Part shown: positions 8,942 through 18,547 of the stretch, in pieces
Position numbering within the stretch: the stretch's first letter is position 1
Layout: every line of letters starts with the position of its first letter
From: Aestuariibacter sp. GS-14
Lineage (GTDB): Bacteria > Pseudomonadota > Gammaproteobacteria > Enterobacterales > Alteromonadaceae
Reading direction: 5' to 3'
DNA length: 64,000 nucleotides
Assembly: GCF_006494365.1 (NCBI RefSeq)
Contig: NZ_VHIP01000015.1
Coordinates: 1-64,000, forward strand
Notes under the pieces: generated by a model
The model's database searches: none
What the model was told of the DNA's origin: nothing
What the model saw: only the letters and a program-made list of their open reading frames with translations
Translations under genes and position numbers: made by a program

Positions 8942-10147
8942 TTAACTGTTTTTTAATTGGTATCGTTCGTTAATCAGCTTCAATAATGCCAACGCCAATT
9001 CCGTTTTTGGCTGCGGCGGTAGTTCAATGCTGCCGTCTTTCCAAAATACCTGTAGCGCATTTGCGTCACTATTAAAGCCAAGTCCTGCCCGTGTAATATC
9101 ATTGGCAGCAATCATATCCAGTTTTTTATCGGCCAGTTTCTTTTGAGCATAAGCTTCAACATTCTGGCTCTCTGCCGCAAACCCTACACAAAAGGGAGGA
9201 TTAGGCAATCCGGCAACCGTTTTTAGGATATCAGGGTTTTTTACAAAAGTAAGTGTTAACGTATCGGCTTGCTTCTTTATTTTGTTGTCTGCAATATCCG
9301 ACGCCCTGTAATCGGCAACAGCAGCGGTAGCAATAAAAATATCATGGGCAGACACATGTGCCATCACGGCTTCAAGCATTTGCTCAGCACTTTCAACATT
9401 AATGATGTTGGCGCCAGGCGGCGTTGCCAAATTAACCGGACCCGCAACCAGTGTTACCCGCGCGCCCAATGCAAGGGCTTGCCGGGCAATGGCAAAGCCC
9501 ATTTTTCCAGAGCTGTGGTTTGAAATAAATCGCACCGGATCCAGGCTTTCCCGCGTTGGGCCTGCGGTGATGAGTATGGATTTCCCAGTCAGGGGCTGCT
9601 CCCGGCTAACAAAGGTTATCAGGCTTTCAACAATATCCTGTGGTTCCAGCATACGCCCTGGCCCAACATCGCCGCATGCCTGCTCCCCATCAGCGGGTCC
9701 TACCAATAACGCGCCATAGTGCTGAATGCGATTAAGATTGGCCTGAGTTGGCATGGCTTTCCACATTTGCTGGTTCATTGCGGGGGCAATAACAACCTGC
9801 GCGGTCGTTGCAAGAAACAGTGTAGTGAGCAAGTCGTCGGCAATACCATTTGCCAGTTTAGCAATGGTATTGGCGGTGGCCGGGGCAATCAGTAAGATGT
9901 CTGCCCATTTAGCCAGCTCGATATGGCCCATTGCAGCTTCGGCTGTTGGATCAAGTAAATCCGTACTCACCGGATTGCCGGATACCGCCTGTAACGACAG
10001 TTCACTCACAAAGTGTGTTGCTGACTGGGTTAACACCACTCTGACTTTTGCACCCTGAGCAGTGAGTTTTCTTACCAGATCCGGGGTTTTGTAAGCAGCA
10101 ATCCCACCGGTAACACCCAATACAACATTTTTACCTGCTAACGACAT
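8942..10147 (-). CDS. coaBC: CoaBC: phosphopantothenoylcysteine decarboxylase / phosphopantothenate-cysteine ligase
   Basis: 401 residues. Bifunctional coenzyme A enzyme: the N-terminal flavoprotein CoaC decarboxylates 4'-phosphopantothenoylcysteine, and the C-terminal CoaB makes it from phosphopantothenate, cysteine and CTP. Visible: GVTGGIAAYK (residues 11-20), the active His in GHIELAKWAD, PAMNQQMW, the Cys-containing GEQACGDVGPGRM loop, then CoaB motifs ITAGPTRESLDPVRFISNHSSGKMG and KKQADTLTLTFVKNPDIL. Divergent from radC, a common arrangement. Cytoplasmic. ATG at 10147. Confidence 0.97.
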   Translation of the reverse strand: MSLAGKNVVLGVTGGIAAYKTPDLVRKLTAQGAKVRVVLTQSATHFVSELSLQAVSGNPVSTDLLDPTAEAAMGHIELAKWADILLIAPATANTIAKLANGIADDLLTTLFLATTAQVVIAPAMNQQMWKAMPTQANLNRIQHYGALLVGPADGEQACGDVGPGRMLEPQDIVESLITFVSREQPLTGKSILITAGPTRESLDPVRFISNHSSGKMGFAIARQALALGARVTLVAGPVNLATPPGANIINVESAEQMLEAVMAHVSAHDIFIATAAVADYRASDIADNKIKKQADTLTLTFVKNPDILKTVAGLPNPPFCVGFAAESQNVEAYAQKKLADKKLDMIAANDITRAGLGFNSDANALQVFWKDGSIELPPQPKTELALALLKLINERYQLKNS

Positions 10148-10339
10148 ATATATTCACCTGACTGAATAAACGCCGAAAGACTACCACGCACACACTTTTC
10201 TGTGTAGCGATAGATCAACAGCATGGTGCACTTTGCCAGAGTGTGCGCCAAAAATGTGCATAAAACCCGGCATAAGTGCAGTAGGCAGCAATTTATTGTC
10301 TGTTTAAGCTATCGACTTCTTAACTGGCAGGGACCATTC

Positions 10340-11014
10340 ATGACATTACTGAAGTTGCCTGAACAAGCCCGGCCCCGGGAGAAGTTATTGGCACAAGGGG
10401 TGGCACAGCTTTCTGATATTGAATTGCTGGCAATTCTCATTCGCAGCGGCAATCAGGGGCTATCGGCACTGGATATTGCCCGTTGCCTTTTGCAGACATT
10501 TGGATCGCTACGGGGTGTAATGACCGCCTCAAAAGCGCATTTGTGTAAGGTAAATGGCATCGGCGAAACTAAATACTGTGAGTTTCAGGCGGCGCTGGAA
10601 GTCAATCGTCGTCAGCTGGCAGAGCCATTACACGAGCGTTCAATGTTTCACAGCGCCGACGACGCCAAGCTCTTTTTGCGCGCGCAGTTGCGCGATCTGA
10701 ACCAGGAGGTATTTGCCATAATGATGCTCAATAGCCAGCACCATTTACTGGCGTTTCGAAAGATGTTCACCGGTACGATTAATGCGGCCGCGGTGTACCC
10801 AAGAGAACTGGTAAAGCAGGCCCTGACCGATAACGCCGCCGCGGTCATTCTGGTACATAATCACCCTTCTGGTAACCCCACTCCCAGTCAGGCAGACATT
10901 GCTCTCACTCGTGATGTAAAAAAAGCCATGGATTTAGTGGATATTCAGGTACTTGATCATTTTATTGTGGCAGACAATCAGGTAAGCTCACTGGCTCAGC
11001 AAGGATTGCTGTAG
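10340..11014 (+). CDS. radC: RadC family JAMM/MPN+ protein
   Basis: 224 residues. An N-terminal helix-hairpin-helix-like part (KLLAQGVAQLSDIELLAILIRSG) is followed by a JAMM metalloprotease-like domain with the full metal motif: HNHPSGNPTPSQAD (His-x-His-x10-Asp). Biological role remains uncertain in the family; older links to DNA repair are disputed. The ATG at 10340 has GGCAGGGA upstream; in-frame codons up to 10223 lack a ribosome site. In E. coli radC is followed by rpmB; here a 4-kb exopolysaccharide operon separates them. Confidence 0.93.
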   Translation: MTLLKLPEQARPREKLLAQGVAQLSDIELLAILIRSGNQGLSALDIARCLLQTFGSLRGVMTASKAHLCKVNGIGETKYCEFQAALEVNRRQLAEPLHERSMFHSADDAKLFLRAQLRDLNQEVFAIMMLNSQHHLLAFRKMFTGTINAAAVYPRELVKQALTDNAAAVILVHNHPSGNPTPSQADIALTRDVKKAMDLVDIQVLDHFIVADNQVSSLAQQGLL

Positions 11015-11185
11015 AAAATTTAGCCAGATTTTATTGTAAAACAGCTTTTTGGCATGAAACATGGATAGTTTTCAGACTCAGGGCAAGGACAATTAATGAC
11101 TGATTAATTTTTCTTATCCTATAGTCATCTTGTGCTAAATGCACTAATATGCCTTACTGGCGGATATCCAAAGAAAGGACTAATC

Positions 11186-11599
11186 ATGAAGAAAACATTA
11201 CTTGCTACGTTGATAGGTGCGTCTACTATCCTGTCAGCTGGTACTTATGCCCAGGACGAAAGTGCTGGTGGTACGGGTGCCGCTGGTGCTGCGAGTGGTA
11301 GCGTAGTATCTGCTGCTATTGCAGCGGGTGCAATTGTAACCTCTCTGGCTGCATCAATCATCGCAAACAACAAAGGCAAATCTACAATCATCGGCGACGG
11401 CGACGGCGACGGTGATGGAGATGGCGACGGCGATGGTGACGGCGACGGAGATGGTGACGGCGATTGTAACGGCGACGACGAGTTGGTTGATGGCGTTTGT
11501 ATCGGTACCACCGTAACAAACACAGTTACCGTATCTGGTACGCAAACAATCACTGTGCCTGTAACAGTTACCTATATCTACGCACCTGGCGAACAGTAA
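11186..11599 (+). CDS. yjbE: YjbE/GfcA-like secreted protein with Gly-Asp repeat
   Basis: 137 residues. Signal peptide (MKKTLLATLIGASTILSAGTYAQ), then a Gly/Ala-rich hydrophobic part (AAGAASGSVVSAAIAAGAIVTSLAASIIANNK), 12 tandem Gly-Asp dipeptides, a CNGDDELVDGVC segment and a Thr/Val-rich tail (TVTNTVTVSGTQTITVPVTV). E. coli YjbE/GfcA is likewise a small, low-complexity secreted protein at the head of this operon; the Gly-Asp array differs from what I remember of it. The acidic repeat could bind calcium, as an inference only. ATG at 11186 with AAAGAAAGGA upstream. Followed by a terminator before yjbF. Confidence 0.7.
   Translation: MKKTLLATLIGASTILSAGTYAQDESAGGTGAAGAASGSVVSAAIAAGAIVTSLAASIIANNKGKSTIIGDGDGDGDGDGDGDGDGDGDGDGDCNGDDELVDGVCIGTTVTNTVTVSGTQTITVPVTVTYIYAPGEQ
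11393..11464 (+). repeat. Imperfect hexanucleotide repeat encoding (Gly-Asp)12
   Basis: Twelve in-frame GGN-GAY units (ggcgac, ggtgat, ggagat variants). Synonymous differences between units suggest selection for the dipeptide, not very recent expansion. Confidence 0.95.
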
Positions 11600-11615
11600 G
11601 CGTAAAAGGTTTTGA

Positions 11616-11642
11616 AAAAGCCGCCTTCTGGGCGGCTTTTTT
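11616..11642 (+). terminator. Terminator or attenuator between yjbE and yjbF
   Basis: Stem aaaagccgcc / gggcggctttt with a 4-base ttct loop and a T run. It lies 16 bases after yjbE and 46 bases before yjbF, inside the operon, and would make yjbE mRNA more abundant than the rest. Confidence 0.85.
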
Positions 11643-11687
11643 ATTGTGTACTATGGAACCTGTTTATTCTAAGGCTTAATTTGCAGC

Positions 11688-12389
11688 ATGACCGTTAGAT
11701 TATTTCGCAGCCTGGTGTGTATCGGCCTGGTTGCCACATTTCTTGCAAGTTGTTCCTCAACGCATCGCTTATATCTGGATTCATTGCGACTGGCATTTCG
11801 CTCCGGTCCGGAAAAGAGTCTGGCTGACATTCAACAAAGCAACATCGATTTATTGCAGCTGGAGCTGGGCAACAAAAATCCGGTTTTTCTGGCGCTGGCT
11901 TTCAAAGAAGACAACACATCGAAGTGGGTATCAGCTGATCACGCGGTGTTTGTATTTCATTACGATAAACTGGTTAGAACGTCCGGCTTCCCTAGCGATT
12001 TACTTCAAACCAGTAATCTCACAGAAAACCATCTTGCGCCAGCGTTGAAGCCCAGCAGTACATCCTGGCAATATACCCTGGACATTGCCAACCACGAATA
12101 CGGGTTACCGGTGAATGCAACGCTTGAATCATCTGGCAGCGAAACCATGGAATTTTACGGGCACACATTCCACTTGCAGAAATGGGTTGAGACCCTGCAG
12201 GCAAAACCCTCCACGCCTTACTGGGATTCCTCGTATACCTGGGAGAATATTTACCTGGTGGAGCCTGAGTCTGGCTATGTGATTTATAGCGAACAACGCG
12301 CCTCGCCGTTCACCGACGAAATGGTGATCACTTATGTGAGTCGTATTGCCAGACACCTTAAAGCACAAGAGGAGCAAGTACATGAGTAA
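11688..12389 (+). CDS. yjbF: YjbF/GfcB-like outer-membrane lipoprotein
   Basis: 233 residues. Lipoprotein signal with lipobox LASC (FLASCSSTHRLY) near residue 22, then the YjbF/GfcB domain: LYLDSLRLAFRSGPEKSLADIQQS, PVFLALAFKEDN and YWDSSYTWENIYLVEPESGYV. The group 4 capsule / Yjb polysaccharide operons encode such a lipoprotein; its precise role is not settled. ATG at 11688. The last eight bases overlap the yjbG start, implying translational coupling. Confidence 0.85.
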   Translation: MTVRLFRSLVCIGLVATFLASCSSTHRLYLDSLRLAFRSGPEKSLADIQQSNIDLLQLELGNKNPVFLALAFKEDNTSKWVSADHAVFVFHYDKLVRTSGFPSDLLQTSNLTENHLAPALKPSSTSWQYTLDIANHEYGLPVNATLESSGSETMEFYGHTFHLQKWVETLQAKPSTPYWDSSYTWENIYLVEPESGYVIYSEQRASPFTDEMVITYVSRIARHLKAQEEQVHE

Positions 12390-13113
12390 GTATTGTGTTG
12401 CTCTGATGTTGGTGTTGGCAATGGGTAACGGTGCAATTGCTGCACAATTATCATTTAATGCACAAAACACCATCATTACCTTTGATAACCCGGTAAAACT
12501 GGCTGACGTATTGGAAAAACTGCCCAACCCACATGCCGCTTATTGGGCGGGAGCCGGTATTTACGAGCTCGATAGCGCCCAGGCAGAAGCGCAGCGTGCA
12601 CACGTGATGAGCCTGTTGGCAGCACTGATCCACGAGCAAACTGACGGCACGGAACGTCACATGTTGCTCAGCAATATGTACAGGGATATCAGCAATTGGC
12701 ATTTAATGCGGCGATTGGATATAGATGTCGATTACGATCAGGCGCGGCTAAATTCAAAGCGCAATCCTGGCTTTGTGTCAGGTCGATATTACATTAAAGC
12801 GAAACCACAAGTAGCCAGTATCGACCTTATGGGTCAGTTACAAGAATCGGTTACGCTGGCCTTTGAAAATGCGTTTACGGTAAGTGATTACCTGGCAAGC
12901 GTTGAGTCTTCCGACTACGCCGACAATGATTATGTGTATGTTATTGAACCTAATGGCAAGCTGACAAAACAGGGGATCGCCTATTGGAATGACACACACT
13001 ACAAGCCCATGCCGGGCAGTGTGATTTTTGTACCGCTTCAAACCGGTTTGTTCAGCAACGACATTGACCAGCTCAATGACCAGATTGCCAAACTGCTACA
13101 ACACAGGATGTAA
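12382..13113 (+). CDS. yjbG: YjbG/GfcC-like periplasmic exopolysaccharide protein
   Basis: 243 residues. Signal peptide MSKYCVALMLVLAMGNGAIAA. The mature part has the GfcC-like pattern: KLADVLEKLPNPHAAYWAGAGIYELDS, a helical MSLLAALIHEQ stretch, and a second beta-grasp-like half (VSDYLASVESSDYADNDYVYVIEPNGKL) ending PGSVIFVPL. GfcC homologues are periplasmic proteins of group 4 capsule systems. ATG at 12382, preceded by GAGGAGC, overlaps the end of yjbF. Confidence 0.85.
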   Translation: MSKYCVALMLVLAMGNGAIAAQLSFNAQNTIITFDNPVKLADVLEKLPNPHAAYWAGAGIYELDSAQAEAQRAHVMSLLAALIHEQTDGTERHMLLSNMYRDISNWHLMRRLDIDVDYDQARLNSKRNPGFVSGRYYIKAKPQVASIDLMGQLQESVTLAFENAFTVSDYLASVESSDYADNDYVYVIEPNGKLTKQGIAYWNDTHYKPMPGSVIFVPLQTGLFSNDIDQLNDQIAKLLQHRM

Positions 13114-13116
13114 CTC

Positions 13117-15222
13117 TTGACTGCATTAAACTTAAGACTTGCCGTTGCAACGGCATTAATGAGTGGTGTGGCGGTAGCAGATGAGATACCGGCCGCAGAC
13201 AACCCGTACAGCGTTACGCCATCGCAGATGGTGCAAGGTGGCGTGGGATTATGGCAAACGCCAACGGCCAGAATGATGCCCGAAGGCGCGCTGTCGTTAA
13301 ACTATACCGATAACAATGAGTACCGTTTCTGGTCGGTGAGCCTGCAGCTTTTCCCCTGGATGGAAGCCACGGCGCGCTATACCGATACCCGCACACGCTT
13401 ATACAGTAACGTAGACAGCTTTAGCGGCGATCAAACCCTGAAAGACAAAGGGTTGGATGTGAAATTCCGCCTGTGGGAAGAAAGCTATTACTTGCCTGAT
13501 ATTTCGATTGGCTTCAGAGACTTTGGCGGAACGGGTTTCTTCGACAGCGAATTTGTGAACATGAGCAAGTCGGTAGGGCCATTTGATTTCCACGCAGGTT
13601 TAGGCTGGGGATACATGGGTACCCACGACGACCTCACAAGCCCCTTCTGTAAACTGCGTGAAAGCTATTGTGAGCGGCCAACGGGGTTTTCTGGTCGGGG
13701 TGGTAAGGTTGACTATCAAAACTTCTTTAAAGGTCCTATGGCGTTCTTTGGTGGGGTTGAATACCGCACGCCGGTAGACGGGCTTACCTTGAAGGCAGAA
13801 TACGAAGGCAACAACTACGTTGACGACCGCGCCGGTGAACTACCCCAGGATACGCGCTGGAACATTGGCGCCTTGTATCGCTGGAAAGGCTTTGATTTCT
13901 CGCTGAACTATCAACGCGGCAACACCGTCGGGTTTGGGGTGAGTTATCGATTGAATATGCACACCATGAAGCAGCAAAAAGTTGATCGTCCACCTATGGA
14001 TATTACCAACCGTACGCCTGCTGCCGATGTGGAATCCATTAACAAGCAACGCCTGGTCAGAAATTTAGTGTTCAGGGGCGGGTTTGTTCCAAACGACATG
14101 GACATCGAAGCAACCAGCGCAACGATTTACGGTGTGCAAACCTCTTATCGCGACAACGAAGAGGCCACTGAGCGGGTGGGGCGTATTCTGGCGGCGGAAT
14201 TGCCCGATTCCATTAAGGAATACCATATTGTAGAGCACGCAGGTAACCATCTCATGGTGGATACCGTAATCGATGCCGACAAGTTTAAGCAGCATGCCAG
14301 ATATGAAGTGCCGGAAACGGACCTGCCGTCCACCTACCACAGACAGTCTCCTGACGACAAGGCGCGGGCTAATTTCACACCCAAAACCGAGTCAGGACTA
14401 TTGTACGGGGCGGAATTCTTCTGGACCCAGTCTATTGGTAACCCGGAAGCATTTTACATGTACCAGGCAGGCTTGATGTTCACCGGCGGCTATCAGTTTA
14501 ACCGCAATTTTGGCGTGTATGGCACGGTGAGCGCCACTGTGCTGGAGAACTTCGATAAGTTTAACTTTAAGGTAGATAACGAAGACTCAGCATTACCCCG
14601 CGTACGTACCCAAACCCGCGAATACGTTACTAATGGAGTGTTGTCGATGAACTCGCTGTATGGCGCGTGGTACGACACTTACGGCGAAGACTGGTATTAC
14701 GCTGGCTATGGCGGTTACCTTGAAACCATGTATGCCGGTGTGGGTGCCGAGGTGATGTATCGGCCACTCGACAGTCGCTGGGCATTTGGGATTGATGCAA
14801 ACTACGTACAGCAACGCGACTTTGAAAATGAATATGGATTACTGGATTATAAAGCCTTTACCGGTTTTGCCAGTGCCTACTGGCAGCCGGAAGTGCTGCC
14901 CGATGCGCGCATTCGTGTGAGCGTTGGACAGTTCCTGGCTCGCGACAAAGGGGTCAACATTGAATTTGCCAAGCGCTTCGACAGCGGCGTAGTGGTAGGG
15001 GCGTTTGCGTCTATCACCAATGTGTCGGCTGAAGAATATGGCGAAGGCAGTTTTACCAAAGGGTTCTTTATTTCTGTGCCCTTTGATTTATTTGTGTTAA
15101 AACCAGCAACCGGACGCGGAACATTCCCGTGGATCCCCATCGCGCGCGATGGTGGACAAATGCTGAATCGCCCGGTTAACCTGATTAGCACTACAGAAAA
15201 ACGGTCGCCCTTTTTTGACTGA
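13117..15222 (+). CDS. yjbH: YjbH/GfcD-like outer-membrane beta-barrel protein
   Basis: 701 residues. Signal peptide (MTALNLRLAVATALMSGVAVADE) then a long beta-barrel: alternating aromatic/polar strands, GVGLWQTPTARMMPEGALSLNYTDNNEYRFWSVSLQLFPWME at the start (typical YjbH_lipo/YjbH pattern) and RPVNLISTTEKRSPFFD at the end. Known relatives sit in the outer membrane and are linked to exopolysaccharide export. A TTG start at 13117 is chosen because AGGATG lies just upstream and the next ATG would remove the signal peptide. Three bases separate it from yjbG. Confidence 0.88.
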   Translation: MTALNLRLAVATALMSGVAVADEIPAADNPYSVTPSQMVQGGVGLWQTPTARMMPEGALSLNYTDNNEYRFWSVSLQLFPWMEATARYTDTRTRLYSNVDSFSGDQTLKDKGLDVKFRLWEESYYLPDISIGFRDFGGTGFFDSEFVNMSKSVGPFDFHAGLGWGYMGTHDDLTSPFCKLRESYCERPTGFSGRGGKVDYQNFFKGPMAFFGGVEYRTPVDGLTLKAEYEGNNYVDDRAGELPQDTRWNIGALYRWKGFDFSLNYQRGNTVGFGVSYRLNMHTMKQQKVDRPPMDITNRTPAADVESINKQRLVRNLVFRGGFVPNDMDIEATSATIYGVQTSYRDNEEATERVGRILAAELPDSIKEYHIVEHAGNHLMVDTVIDADKFKQHARYEVPETDLPSTYHRQSPDDKARANFTPKTESGLLYGAEFFWTQSIGNPEAFYMYQAGLMFTGGYQFNRNFGVYGTVSATVLENFDKFNFKVDNEDSALPRVRTQTREYVTNGVLSMNSLYGAWYDTYGEDWYYAGYGGYLETMYAGVGAEVMYRPLDSRWAFGIDANYVQQRDFENEYGLLDYKAFTGFASAYWQPEVLPDARIRVSVGQFLARDKGVNIEFAKRFDSGVVVGAFASITNVSAEEYGEGSFTKGFFISVPFDLFVLKPATGRGTFPWIPIARDGGQMLNRPVNLISTTEKRSPFFD

Positions 15223-15229
15223 TACCAGC

Positions 15230-15268
15230 CGCAAACGCAGGCCATGATCGGGTTTGCGCGACTTTTTT
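15230..15268 (+). terminator. Possible terminator after yjbH
   Basis: Stem cgcaaac / gtttgcg with a 15-base loop, followed by cgacttttttc. The loop is long, so this is moderate evidence. Confidence 0.45.
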
Positions 15269-15279
15269 CGCTTTATGAG

Positions 15280-15308
15280 TTGAATTTGTCGCGCATTTGC
15301 TGTATAAA
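15280..15308 (+). promoter_or_regulatory. Sigma-70 promoter for rpmB-rpmG
   Basis: TTGAAT (15280-15285), 17-base spacer, TATAAA (15303-15308) followed by ATGCGCCC, a GC-rich discriminator that fits stringent control of ribosomal-protein genes. Confidence 0.6.
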
Positions 15309-15408
15309 ATGCGCCCTCTTTATTAAGGTTATATCGTCATTTGCGTCGCCATAAAAATATGAGCGAAAACAACTGACGCGACAAAATTCGTTGTTCTGGA
15401 GACAAATA

Positions 15409-15645
15409 ATGTCAAGAGTATGTCAAGTAACAGGTAAGCGTCCTGCGGTAGGTAACAACCGCTCACACGCTCGCAATGCGACTCGTCGTCGTTTTTTACC
15501 TAACCTTCAAACTCACCGTTTTTGGGTTGAAAGCGAAAACCGTTTTGTGAAATTACGCCTTACTCCAAAAGGTATGCGTATTATCGATAAAAAAGGCATT
15601 GATTCTGTATTAGCAGACATCCGTGCCCGTGGTGAAAAGATCTAA
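15409..15645 (+). CDS. rpmB: 50S ribosomal protein L28
   Basis: 78 residues; [35 protein letters not shown] and [16 protein letters not shown] are unmistakable L28 segments. ATG at 15409 preceded by CTGGAGAC. Twelve bases before rpmG, as in E. coli. Confidence 0.98.
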   Translation: MSRVCQVTGKRPAVGNNRSHARNATRRRFLPNLQTHRFWVESENRFVKLRLTPKGMRIIDKKGIDSVLADIRARGEKI

Positions 15646-15657
15646 GGAAGCCAAATC

Positions 15658-15813
15658 ATGCGTGATAAAATTAAATTAGTTTCTTCAGCTGGTACTGGTT
15701 TCTTCTACACCACTGACAAAAACAAGCGTAACATGCCGGGCAAAATGGAAATCAAAAAGTATGATCCAGTTGTTCGTAAGCACGTTATGTTTAAAGAGGC
15801 CAAAATCAAGTAA
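15658..15813 (+). CDS. rpmG: 50S ribosomal protein L33
   Basis: 51 residues. Starts [19 protein letters not shown] and continues [17 protein letters not shown], ending in FKEAKIK, the typical L33 of gammaproteobacteria without the zinc-binding CxxC pairs (C- type). AAGGAAG ribosome site at 15644-15650. Follows rpmB and precedes a strong terminator. Confidence 0.97.
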   Translation: MRDKIKLVSSAGTGFFYTTDKNKRNMPGKMEIKKYDPVVRKHVMFKEAKIK

Positions 15814-15836
15814 CAAAACTTGCTTTTGTCTCCACG

Positions 15837-15862
15837 AAAACCCGGCCCGCGCCGGGTTTTTT
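15837..15862 (+). terminator. Terminator of rpmB-rpmG
   Basis: Stem aaaacccggc / gccgggtttt around a short ccgc loop, with six T. Confidence 0.88.
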
Positions 15863-15896
15863 GCGTGATAAAAATTCAAATTAACAGGTAGTCAAC

Positions 15897-16373
15897 ATGG
15901 CCCGAATGTCTAAACGTGGATTTAACAACGTGGTGATTTTTGCCATGCTGGGCATGATATTCCTGTTTAATCTGAACAGCTTTTTACCTTCTGCGCCTGT
16001 TCCTACTGCTGTGCCGCTACTTCCCGCAGACAGCTATGTGTTGAAAATCGAACAGGGCAACTACAAACTTGAGCGCGTTGGACAGCAATGGCGCTGGAGC
16101 GGTGTAAGGCAATCTCTTGCCAGTACCCCTGAACAACATATTGACGTGTGGCGAAGCGCCACCATGGAAATCACACAACCTCCGCGAACCGTGTTACAAA
16201 CCGAGCCATTGATCACTGTGGTCTGGTTGGCCGGTGCATCGCAGGGTTTGGTATACGCAATTGTGCCTACTTCCCAAAAGGTCTGGATCCAGTTTAATGG
16301 CGACTGGTATGTGCTTAATCAGGTGTCGGTGAATGCACTGTTACCCTGGTTAGGTGATTCGGAGGAAATGTAA
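15897..16373 (+). CDS. Hypothetical membrane-anchored protein upstream of mutM
   Basis: 158 residues, not recognised as a named family. One N-terminal transmembrane segment ([21 protein letters not shown], residues 10-30), then a likely periplasmic beta-rich domain ([24 protein letters not shown]). It overlaps the mutM start by one base (TAATG) and is therefore translationally coupled to mutM. Function unknown. Confidence 0.7.
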   Translation: MARMSKRGFNNVVIFAMLGMIFLFNLNSFLPSAPVPTAVPLLPADSYVLKIEQGNYKLERVGQQWRWSGVRQSLASTPEQHIDVWRSATMEITQPPRTVLQTEPLITVVWLAGASQGLVYAIVPTSQKVWIQFNGDWYVLNQVSVNALLPWLGDSEEM

Positions 16374-17188
16374 TGCCCGAATTACCCGAGGTCGAAGTAT
16401 CCCGAATGGGCATTGCCCCGCATTTAGAAGGGCAAACCATCAGCCAGGTAATTGTTCGTGATGCGAGGTTGCGCTGGCCGGTCCCTGACACTATTCAGAA
16501 TGCCGTTGGCAATGACGTTATCTCAGTTGAACGACGGGCAAAATACTTACTGATCCGGCTGTCCAACCAGGCTGTGATTGTGCTGCACCTGGGGATGTCG
16601 GGAAAGCTACGCGTATTGCCTTCTGCCACACCACCCGTGAAGCACGATCACATTGATATTGTGCTGAACAATGGCGTGTGTTTGCGCCTGAACGATCCGC
16701 GCAGGTTTGGTGCTTGTTTGTATCAGGAGCCACATGAGCCGCCAGGTAAGCTATTTGCTAACCTTGGACCCGAACCACTCACTGACGAATTTGACGCCAA
16801 GCGCCTAATCACCCTGGCAAAAGGCAAGCAGGTTGCGATAAAGAACTTCATCATGGATAACGCTGTGGTGGTAGGGGTGGGAAACATCTACGCCAACGAA
16901 GCCTTGTTTATGTCGCGCATCGATCCACGACGCAAAGCCGGTAACGTAAGTGCAAAACGCTACACAGTGCTAACCGAATCTATCAAGATAGTATTGGCAA
17001 AAGCCATTGAGCAGGGTGGCACTACACTCAAAGACTTCACGCAAAGCGACGGTAAGCCGGGGTACTTTGCACAATCTTTGAATGTGTATGGGCGAACGGG
17101 TGACCCCTGCTTTATTTGCGAAACGCCCATCAAAAGTGTGGTGATAGGGCAACGCAACACATTTTATTGCCCAAACTGTCAGTCTTAG
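16373..17188 (+). CDS. mutM: Formamidopyrimidine-DNA glycosylase
   Basis: 271 residues. Removes 8-oxoguanine and formamidopyrimidines and nicks the abasic site. It has the catalytic N-terminal PELPEVE (Pro2, Glu3), the RAKYLL Lys, the helix-two-turn-helix region with [12 protein letters not shown], and a C-terminal zinc finger of four Cys (CFIC...CPNC). Full family length. Start overlaps the preceding gene by one base; convergent with coaD. Confidence 0.97.
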   Translation: MPELPEVEVSRMGIAPHLEGQTISQVIVRDARLRWPVPDTIQNAVGNDVISVERRAKYLLIRLSNQAVIVLHLGMSGKLRVLPSATPPVKHDHIDIVLNNGVCLRLNDPRRFGACLYQEPHEPPGKLFANLGPEPLTDEFDAKRLITLAKGKQVAIKNFIMDNAVVVGVGNIYANEALFMSRIDPRRKAGNVSAKRYTVLTESIKIVLAKAIEQGGTTLKDFTQSDGKPGYFAQSLNVYGRTGDPCFICETPIKSVVIGQRNTFYCPNCQS

Positions 17189-17194
17189 CGAACG

Positions 17195-17719
<525 letters not shown>

Positions 17720-17734
17720 CTAACGGGTATTGAG

Positions 17735-18472
17735 CTAACTTGCAATTGGCTGCAAATAGCCCGCAGTGAGTGCCTGCCAGTTGTCGTCATTGAAATAATA
17801 GTGTTGCTGCGCTCGCGATTGTTCCTTTAGCAGAGAGCGCTGTAAACGGTCCAGATTACCGGGCTTCCAATCGCCGCCCTTTTTTAAACCGCATTTATCA
17901 AAGTCGATGAGCCAAAGTTTGTCGTGCTGATCAATCAGTATATTGTGGATATTCAGGTCATGGTGGTAAACCTGCTTATCGTGCATGCGCCTGATCACGT
18001 GGCCAATATTCTGCCATACCTGATTATCAAGAGGTGCACCAAGCAAACGCTGGTGAACTTCCTGACAGTGGGGGATTTGCTCCATCAGTATCGAAGCCTC
18101 ATAGGCCAGCCCAAATCGACTCACCCGGCCAGCCAGCCCCATGGGGACCGGTAAACCAGCCTCACGCATAAAGTGCAGTAGTTGTAATTCGCGAAAGGGT
18201 CGTGAAGACTCCAACGTGGTAAACATAAACCGGCGCTGGGAAAAATGCCGGATTAACCCGCCCCTGCAATAGGTGCGAAGTACCATGGGCGCTGGTTGAT
18301 CAATCATCACAGCGTCGCCACGGCCACTGCCCGGGACGCTATGTGTGCGCTGAGTCCAGTAAGCGGTGAATAACCAGTCCGGCGCGGGAGGCGAAATCCC
18401 CATCTCTTCACATGCCTGCAGGTTGTAAAGCACAATGTTGCGGCCATGTCGTGTTGGTACAAGATCAATCAA
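17735..18472 (-). CDS. kdkA: 3-deoxy-D-manno-octulosonic acid (Kdo) kinase
   Basis: 245 residues. Kinase-like fold of the KdkA/WaaP type, which phosphorylates Kdo of the LPS inner core. Motifs: VLRTYCRGGLIRHFSQRRF near the N-terminus, YEASILMEQI hinge, catalytic YHHDLNIHNILI and metal-binding LIDFDKCGLK. The start codon appears to be TTG with a poor ribosome site; no better in-frame start was found, and the length matches the family. Followed by coaD, next to a divergent family 9 glycosyltransferase, an LPS-core context. Confidence 0.87.
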   Translation of the reverse strand: MIDLVPTRHGRNIVLYNLQACEEMGISPPAPDWLFTAYWTQRTHSVPGSGRGDAVMIDQPAPMVLRTYCRGGLIRHFSQRRFMFTTLESSRPFRELQLLHFMREAGLPVPMGLAGRVSRFGLAYEASILMEQIPHCQEVHQRLLGAPLDNQVWQNIGHVIRRMHDKQVYHHDLNIHNILIDQHDKLWLIDFDKCGLKKGGDWKPGNLDRLQRSLLKEQSRAQQHYYFNDDNWQALTAGYLQPIAS

Positions 18473-18547
18473 ACGTGTTTTTCTCAGACATTAGACTTGT
18501 TTCTTGCTCTTGATTGTAATCAAATTACGGCGGTTTATCAGTGAAAT

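Noticed and set aside
11245-11553. Minus-strand frame encoding Pro-Ser repeats
   Set aside because: It is only the reverse complement of the Gly-Asp repeat in the yjbE-like gene; no ribosome site or promoter.
12129-12527. Minus-strand frame across yjbF and yjbG
   Set aside because: Covered by two convincing overlapping genes on the other strand.
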